This document shows positions 28,283 to 32,918 of a stretch of DNA of 32,918 bases, in pieces. The position numbers and the translations under genes are program-made. The notes beneath the pieces are model-generated. The model was not told the DNA's origin and ran no database searches. It saw only the letters and a list, made by a program, of their open reading frames with translations. Within the stretch, counting starts at the first letter, position 1. Each line of letters starts with the position of its first letter. The stretch spans positions 1-32,918 of the forward strand of contig JAGAVH010000062.1 of the NCBI GenBank assembly GCA_017942025.1. The letters run 5' to 3'. This DNA is from Ruminiclostridium sp. (GTDB lineage: Bacteria > Bacillota > Clostridia > Oscillospirales > Ruminococcaceae).

Positions 28283-29980
28283 TTATACAGTATATGTAGC
28301 CTTTACAAGCTCATCCATTGTGGTCTTGCCTGCAAGAACCATTTCGGTAACGTTGCTTCTTAACAGCTTTGTGCCGTTTCTTTCAGCCTGCGCACCGATT
28401 TCCTCAGTTGTTGCACCCTTGGAGATAAGCTCCTTGATGTCGTTTGAGGTTACTATAATTTCATGGATAGCTGTTCTACCCTTATAGCCTGAGTTGTGGC
28501 AGGTGCGACATCCACCGTAGTGTGCCTGACAAACCTCTACAGGTTCTGTCTTGCCTACAAGTCTTAAATCAGCAGGGTCTGTAAGTAATACCTTTTCCTT
28601 ACAATCGGGACAAAGTAATTTTACAAGTCGCTGAGCGATAACGCCTACCAGTGAGGAGGCGACCATGTAGGGTGCAACGCCCATATCTACAAGACGGATA
28701 ATTGTACCTGCGGCGTCGTTAGTATGCAGTGTTGATAATACCAAGTGACCGGTGATAGCGGCACGGATAGCGATATCGGCTGTTTCACCGTCACGGATTT
28801 CTCCGACCATTATGATGTCAGGGTCCTGACGGAGGATAGAACGGAGCGCTGCGGCGAAGGTCATACCTGCCTTGGCATTGATCTGTACCTGGTTGATACC
28901 GTCTATCTTCTTTTCGCAAGGGTCTTCTACTGTTACGATGTTTACGTTAGGCTTTGAAAGCTCACCGAGAGTAGCGTAAAGGGTTGTTGACTTACCGGAA
29001 CCTGTAGGTCCTGTAACCAGCATAACGCCGTGAGGACAACGGATAATCTGCTTGAACATCTCGTAGTTGTGCATTGTCATACCAAGCTCTGTTACCTTTC
29101 TCATTTCACCTGAGTCGGTAGCAAGAAGACGGATAACGCACTTTTCACCATATACTGTAGGGATGGTAGATACACGGACGTCCTGCTGAGTGCCGTCGAT
29201 AACCATACCGAAACGGCCGTCAAGAGGGATACGCTTTTCTGCGATGTTCATACCGCCAAGAATTTTGATACGGGTTATAAGAGAATTATGAACAGCAGGC
29301 TTAACGTTCATCTGTTCAACAAGCTCACCGTCGCAACGGAGTCTGATTCTTGTTCTGTCCTTGAAGGGCTCGATATGAATATCCGATGCGTCCATTCTGT
29401 AGGAGGTTTCAACAATAGTATTAACCAGCTTTACGATAGGTGCATTATCAACACGCTCGCCGGATTCCACATCCTCTGCACTCATCTCTTCGCCGGTATA
29501 TTCACGGTTGAGGTTATCCATAACGTTACTAACAGTCTGCTGTGAATAAGCCTTGTTGATAGTTTCATTGATGGCGGTACGGGTTGCCAGCATTGCGTGG
29601 ATTTCCATACCTGAAATAACCTTTAGCTCTTCAAATATATAGAAGTTGATAGGGTCGTCTGTAGCAACGGTAAGTCTTGAATCTGACATCTGGAAAGCTA
29701 CACAGCAATTTTTCTTTGCGATAGCTTCAGGAATCTTCTTAACCGCTTCGATATCTATCTTTGTTGTGGTAAGATCAATAAACGGAACCTTGAGTCGTAT
29801 TGACAGCGCCTGGGCAAGCTGTGTTTCGGAAACATAGCCGAGTTCGAGAAGCACGTCACCAAGCTTTATGCCGGGGCGTTCTGCCTGCATCTCCCGCTGC
29901 TTTTCTAAGGCGCTATCGAGCTGATCCTTGACAAGGAATCCGTTCTCAAGCAAAATCTGACCTATAGGTACATTCTTCAT
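28283..29980 (-). CDS. pilB: Type IV pilus assembly ATPase (PilB/GspE family)
   Basis: A 565-residue assembly motor. The N-terminal GspE/PilB domain (about 1-140) has GQILLENGFLVKDQLDSALE and LGYVSETQLAQALSIRL. The core has Walker A TGPTGSGKSTTLYATL, the Asp box (NIVTVEDPCEKKIDG), Walker B (LRQDPDIIMVGEIRDGET) and the His box (AAITGHLVLSTLHTNDA). It also has the tetracysteine CPDC...C...CRTC that binds zinc in PilB and GspE. Length is normal. ATG at 29978-29980 is chosen because AGGGGG lies ten bases upstream; the frame goes on to 30004, which overlaps a candidate -10 box. pilT follows 18 bases later. It is divergent from the prepilin peptidase gene. Confidence 0.95.
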   Translation of the reverse strand: MKNVPIGQILLENGFLVKDQLDSALEKQREMQAERPGIKLGDVLLELGYVSETQLAQALSIRLKVPFIDLTTTKIDIEAVKKIPEAIAKKNCCVAFQMSDSRLTVATDDPINFYIFEELKVISGMEIHAMLATRTAINETINKAYSQQTVSNVMDNLNREYTGEEMSAEDVESGERVDNAPIVKLVNTIVETSYRMDASDIHIEPFKDRTRIRLRCDGELVEQMNVKPAVHNSLITRIKILGGMNIAEKRIPLDGRFGMVIDGTQQDVRVSTIPTVYGEKCVIRLLATDSGEMRKVTELGMTMHNYEMFKQIIRCPHGVMLVTGPTGSGKSTTLYATLGELSKPNVNIVTVEDPCEKKIDGINQVQINAKAGMTFAAALRSILRQDPDIIMVGEIRDGETADIAIRAAITGHLVLSTLHTNDAAGTIIRLVDMGVAPYMVASSLVGVIAQRLVKLLCPDCKEKVLLTDPADLRLVGKTEPVEVCQAHYGGCRTCHNSGYKGRTAIHEIIVTSNDIKELISKGATTEEIGAQAERNGTKLLRSNVTEMVLAGKTTMDELVKATYTV

Positions 29981-30004
29981 TTGTGATTGTCCCCCTGATA
30001 ACAT

Positions 30005-30054
30005 AGTATATAGGCTATTGCCTACTTGAAAATTTATTTAAATTGTGGTAAAAT
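30005..30054. promoter_or_regulatory. Divergent promoter region between pilB and the prepilin peptidase
   Basis: Plus strand: TTGAAA (30026-30031), 17 bases, TAAAAT (30049-30054), a good promoter for the peptidase. Minus strand: a -10 box TATACT (30005-30010) for pilB, but no convincing -35 box 17 bases away (ATTTTC). The minus promoter is therefore a weaker call; if used it rules out the pilB start at 30004. Confidence 0.65.
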
Positions 30055-30111
30055 AACAATTAAGCTAAAACCCCAATTATTTTCGAGTTTAATTAGAAAG
30101 GAATTTAAATT

Positions 30112-31155
30112 ATGACCGGCATCCTTATTTATGACACCGTGATGTGTGTTTTAGCATTCATACTGGGCGCTGTTATCGGTAGCTTCTTAAATGTAGTCAT
30201 CTACCGCACACCCGCTCATATGTCGATTGTAAACGGACCCTCTCACTGCTTTACCTGCGGTGAAAGAATCAAGCCTTATGACCTGGTTCCCATATTCAGC
30301 TGGATTTTCTTAGGTGGCAAATGCCGTAACTGCAAGGCTCCTATATCCGCTCGTTATACCTTTGTAGAGGCGCTGACGGGAGTTATGTTCTTAGCCGCTT
30401 ATCTTCGCTTCGGTATAAGCTGGCAGCTGCTTATCGCAATTATTCTTTTTTCTGTTCTTATCGTGCTGAGCTTTATTGATATTGACCATCTGGAAATCCC
30501 TTACTGGTGCACTATCACAATAGCCGCACTCGGAATACCAATGCTTTTCATCGAACCCGATTTTCCCTGGATAGAGCATCTTGCAGGCGCTCTGGTTATC
30601 GCTGTTCCCTTTGCCGTACTCGCACTCTTTGGCGGTATGGGCGGCGGTGATGTTCAGCTTATGGCTGCCGCAGGCTTTGTAATGGGTTGGGAAATAATCC
30701 CCTCTGCTATTATCGGTATCGTGCTCGGTGCTATCTACGGTGTGATTTCCAAAATATCAAACAGCAAGAGAGATAAGGAAAAGAACGAGCAGATAAAAGC
30801 ACTGTTCGGTGAATGGATAGAAGGCAGAATGACCGCTGATGTATCCGATATTGTTGTAGGCGAATACGAAAAGGGCGTCTGCAAAATCAATGCTGATATA
30901 ATTGAAGAGAAGGCGTGGACTAATCCCGAAGCCTTCAAGGATGACTGTAAGGAGCTTGAAGCAAAGCTTACAGAAATCGCAAAGGATATACCCGAAAATA
31001 AAGAATTTGTATTCCGTGTTACCGCAAAGAACGGTGTCGTGGAAAAATCAAAATTCCAGCAACGAATTGCCTTCGGTCCTGCTTTGGCAGTCGGAATTGC
31101 AATCGGTGTTATCTTCGGTGAAAGAATTATAAGCTGGTACTTAGGACTTATGTAA
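30112..31155 (+). CDS. pilD: Prepilin leader peptidase / N-methyltransferase (A24 family) with a large insertion
   Basis: A 347-residue inner-membrane aspartyl protease that cleaves and methylates prepilins. The N-terminal GSFLNVVIYR motif (23-32) and the zinc site CFTC (46-49) and CRNC (71-74) of the methylase region are present. The catalytic aspartates are in FIDIDHLEIP (121-130, Asp123/Asp125) and GGMGGGDVQLMAAAG (174-188, Asp180). Unusual: the family is usually about 250 residues, but here a hydrophilic segment of roughly 100 residues (217-317, from SNSKRDKEKN to EKSKFQQR) lies before the last helix (RIAFGPALAVGIAIG). It has an alpha/beta look with lysine- and glutamate-rich helices. It is monocistronic, with its own promoter and a terminator. 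Confidence 0.92.
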   Translation: MTGILIYDTVMCVLAFILGAVIGSFLNVVIYRTPAHMSIVNGPSHCFTCGERIKPYDLVPIFSWIFLGGKCRNCKAPISARYTFVEALTGVMFLAAYLRFGISWQLLIAIILFSVLIVLSFIDIDHLEIPYWCTITIAALGIPMLFIEPDFPWIEHLAGALVIAVPFAVLALFGGMGGGDVQLMAAAGFVMGWEIIPSAIIGIVLGAIYGVISKISNSKRDKEKNEQIKALFGEWIEGRMTADVSDIVVGEYEKGVCKINADIIEEKAWTNPEAFKDDCKELEAKLTEIAKDIPENKEFVFRVTAKNGVVEKSKFQQRIAFGPALAVGIAIGVIFGERIISWYLGLM

Positions 31156-31175
31156 ATACATTTTAATCAATATCT

Positions 31176-31211
31176 CACGACTTGAGGAAATCCTCAAGTC
31201 GTGATTTTTTT
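31176..31211 (+). terminator. Terminator of the prepilin peptidase gene
   Basis: A 13-bp complementary pair, CACGACTTGAGGA/TCCTCAAGTCGTG (31176-31188 and 31191-31203), with a minimal centre so that a few inner pairs open, followed by TTTTTTT. It may also help to end the convergent pilin-like operon, though the minus-side T-run is poor. Confidence 0.92.
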
Positions 31212-31217
31212 ATTGAT

Positions 31218-31961
31218 TTACGGTTCCTCAGGTATATTATTTGTATCCTTATAATCCTTGATGTTGTAGATTATTGCAATAGTAGGTGTTTTGTTGTTTT
31301 TAATATCAATGTAGCCTTCTGTTGCAAGTTCAGGTTTACTCTGAGGTGTGCTCTTTGTGTTGAGCAGCTTGATAGCACTGGTTCTTGTTTCAAGCAGTAT
31401 GTTACCGTTTTCGTCATAAGGAGTAATACCTATCTTATACCAATAAGCTGTTTCATCCTTGGTCTTTTCTGTTGCAAAGGTAAAACGATACTTTGCGTCA
31501 CGATAATATTCCTTATTAAAGAGTCTGTATTCTCTTAAAGTAAGCTTTTTCTTATCGTAATCCGTTCCATTTTCGACTTTTCCGAAATCGTAAATGTAGT
31601 ATCCCTTTTCCTCGTATTTGAGCAGAATGCAGTAGGTGGATATTGAACTATCCCCTCCCGCGGCAGTTCTCATAGTGTCAATTCTCTTGCCTATAGAACC
31701 ATCCTCTGTAGCGAGTAAGCCTTCTGCTGTACCATCATAGATATCAACATTGTATCCTATACTCTTGTTGAGTCTTGCATGAAAATAGTTCTGAATAGAG
31801 TCGGTTGTGGTGTTGATGTTAACATCGCCATCCATATCCTTTATCATATCTCTGACAGGTCCGAATAACGCCATTACTGCCGCTATCAGAAGTCCCATTA
31901 TAGCTGTCGCTATAATAACCTCGACTAAGGTGAAGGCCTTTTTACTAAGTAGTTTTTTCAT
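31218..31961 (-). CDS. Type IV pilin-like protein (prepilin, minor pseudopilin)
   Basis: A 247-residue prepilin. It has a short basic leader MKKLLSKKA followed by FTLVEVIIATAIMGLLIAAVMA, with cleavage expected between Ala9 and Phe10. Glu5 of the mature protein (in FTLVE) is present, as is usual for assembly. The rest (40-247) is a soluble domain with several alternating strands (YCILLKYEEKGYYIYDFGKV) and few cysteines; it resembles minor pilins or PulJ-type pseudopilins in layout only. It starts 10 bases after the upstream prepilin gene with AAGGAGG. It is probably processed by the adjacent peptidase and is likely a minor or tip component (inference). Confidence 0.88.
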   Translation of the reverse strand: MKKLLSKKAFTLVEVIIATAIMGLLIAAVMALFGPVRDMIKDMDGDVNINTTTDSIQNYFHARLNKSIGYNVDIYDGTAEGLLATEDGSIGKRIDTMRTAAGGDSSISTYCILLKYEEKGYYIYDFGKVENGTDYDKKKLTLREYRLFNKEYYRDAKYRFTFATEKTKDETAYWYKIGITPYDENGNILLETRTSAIKLLNTKSTPQSKPELATEGYIDIKNNKTPTIAIIYNIKDYKDTNNIPEEP

Positions 31962-31971
31962 AAAGCCCTCC

Positions 31972-32832
31972 TTATACGCTGTTATAGATGCCGGGTGTTT
32001 TTGCTATAAAGGTAACACCGTTTTGATTATCCGCCAGAGGTTTCTTAGGGTCTGAGAAGTATTTTCCGTATGATACATAATCCTTGGCATAATCCTCAGG
32101 AGTCATATAGAAGGTTATAGTAGCATTATACTGACTGTTCTTTGAAGAGATATCATTATCGTAGAAACGATAATTTATAGACGCCTCGCTTTTTGAAAGT
32201 CTTAAATAGTCCAAATTAGCATCTATAGAAGTTACCGCAACATTCTTCGCTGATCCGGGGAGCACAAGCTTTATTGCATTGCATTCTGCAGTGCTTAAAA
32301 CCGTCTTTGAGTCGTAAATAATCATCTCAATCTGAATTTCTTTAAGCGCCTCGTTTATATCCGTTTCAGTTGTCTTGAAGTATACCCCGTCGATATCCTT
32401 TGCACCGTAGCAATGAATATCATCGGTAATCATACCGCCTGTCTGCTTATCCTTGTCTTTGCCTCCGTCGTCCTTGATTACTGCGTCGAAGGTGTTAAGC
32501 TCAAGACGTTCTGAACCGGAGGGATCGTCGGGGTTGTTTTCGGACTTCTTGATTGAAACGTCGTCAACCTCAATCTTACCTACAGTGCCGGTACCGCCAT
32601 CCTTGATAAATTCGATGGCGATGTCAACGGTTTCTCTGGGTACCAGCTTGTCGTAATCGACAATATTCTGTATCTGGGTATCCATATCCGTTTCGACATG
32701 GTGATTGCTTCTGTACTGTCTTATTGAAAGTGCAAGTATCTGCATAACGAGCGCCGACATAAGAGCAAATATAGCAATAGCTACTATACACTCAACGAGT
32801 GTGAAGCCCTTGCGTTTAAGTAATTTCTTCAT
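31972..32832 (-). CDS. Type IV pilin-like protein (prepilin, minor pseudopilin)
   Basis: A 286-residue prepilin. Leader MKKLLKRKG, cleavage before FTLVECIVAIAIFALMSALV, with the conserved Glu at mature position 5 and an unusual Cys at position 6. The soluble part (about 45-286) is rich in Asp and Lys and contains a low-complexity stretch (GSERLELNTFDAVIKDDGGK) and several likely beta strands. ATG at 32830-32832 is chosen, with AAAGGAG eight bases upstream. The frame opens six codons earlier at 32850, where a TAATG overlap with the previous gene also allows coupling. It is the second gene of an operon with the other pilin-like gene downstream. Confidence 0.87.
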   Translation of the reverse strand: MKKLLKRKGFTLVECIVAIAIFALMSALVMQILALSIRQYRSNHHVETDMDTQIQNIVDYDKLVPRETVDIAIEFIKDGGTGTVGKIEVDDVSIKKSENNPDDPSGSERLELNTFDAVIKDDGGKDKDKQTGGMITDDIHCYGAKDIDGVYFKTTETDINEALKEIQIEMIIYDSKTVLSTAECNAIKLVLPGSAKNVAVTSIDANLDYLRLSKSEASINYRFYDNDISSKNSQYNATITFYMTPEDYAKDYVSYGKYFSDPKKPLADNQNGVTFIAKTPGIYNSV

Positions 32833-32849
32833 TGTTAACGCTCCTTTCA

Positions 32850-32918
32850 TTAGTTATAACCGAACTTTCTCCAGGCTCTTGATGTAGAAGATGTAAGGAA
32901 ATCAATTTCACCTTCCAA
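32850..32918 (-). CDS. 3' end of an upstream pilus-operon gene (partial)
   Basis: The frame is open from the window edge to TAA at 32850-32852. It encodes 22 residues ending TSSTSRAWRKFGYN. Its stop is overlapped by the ATG at 32848-32850, inside the reading frame of the next pilin-like gene. This is probably a third pilin-like or T4P component, but only the tail is in view and the function cannot be read. Confidence 0.55.
   Translation of the reverse strand: MEGEIDFLTSSTSRAWRKFGYN

Overview
The window looks like chromosomal DNA of a low-to-mid GC, anaerobic, gut-type Clostridia (Oscillospirales/Ruminococcaceae-like). The reasons are: sigma-A promoters with near-consensus boxes, strong AGGAGG ribosome sites and TTG/GTG starts; an IreB-family protein; a SigH-like sigma factor; a SleB-type spore cortex hydrolase; a choloylglycine hydrolase; BspA-like leucine-rich and FN3-repeat secreted proteins; and a Gram-positive type IV pilus locus. 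The taxonomic call is inference, as no rRNA or marker alignment was possible. No rRNA, tRNA, CRISPR array, prophage or autonomous transposase was seen.

Layout. 1-1021: hairpin-rich intergenic repeats, then a small XRE regulator and its membrane-protein partner on the minus strand. 1171-4256: a nucleoside phosphorylase with its own promoter, convergent with an ireB -> lipoprotein polysaccharide deacetylase -> choloylglycine hydrolase string; the last two overlap by one base, and an intrinsic terminator hairpin carries the deacetylase ribosome site. 4359-8727: a DivIVA-like coiled-coil and acidic repeat protein, an orphan class I fumarase beta-like subunit, a SigH-like sigma factor, a double zinc-ribbon protein, a structured 170-base spacer and a GNAT acetyltransferase. 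8869-12366: a membrane-anchored XRE regulator, SleB and a sodium:neurotransmitter-symporter-family transporter. 12407-16481 (minus strand): RecD2 helicase, a small secreted or membrane protein, PrmA, and another XRE regulator.

16546-23489: two large secreted proteins in tandem, each with a consensus promoter and a very similar leader. The first has a papain/CHAP-like Cys-His N-terminal domain, a ricin-type beta-trefoil, Cys-rich repeats and six FN3 repeats of exactly 258 bp. The second has BspA-type leucine-rich repeats followed by three FN3 repeats of the same family. Behind them lies a 243-bp MITE-like element. It has imperfect terminal inverted repeats and sits between two perfect 29-bp copies of a terminator hairpin, as if it had inserted into one terminator.

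23826-27147 (minus strand): a YtrA-type GntR regulator, an ABC ATPase and two ABC-2 permeases in one tightly packed operon, then Dtd (D-aminoacyl-tRNA deacylase). 27203-32918: type IV pilus machinery (PilT, PilB, a divergent prepilin peptidase with an unusual ~100-residue insertion, two prepilin-like proteins and the tail of a third gene). PilC and a recognisable major pilin are not in the window.

Themes: surface adhesion and envelope biology (pili, repeat adhesins, deacetylase, bile-salt-hydrolase-like enzyme, envelope-stress ABC operon) and repeated use of hairpins that embrace ribosome-binding or -10 sites. Where a longer reading frame starts upstream of its own promoter or without a ribosome site, the start has been moved to the ATG with a Shine-Dalgarno sequence; this is stated per gene.
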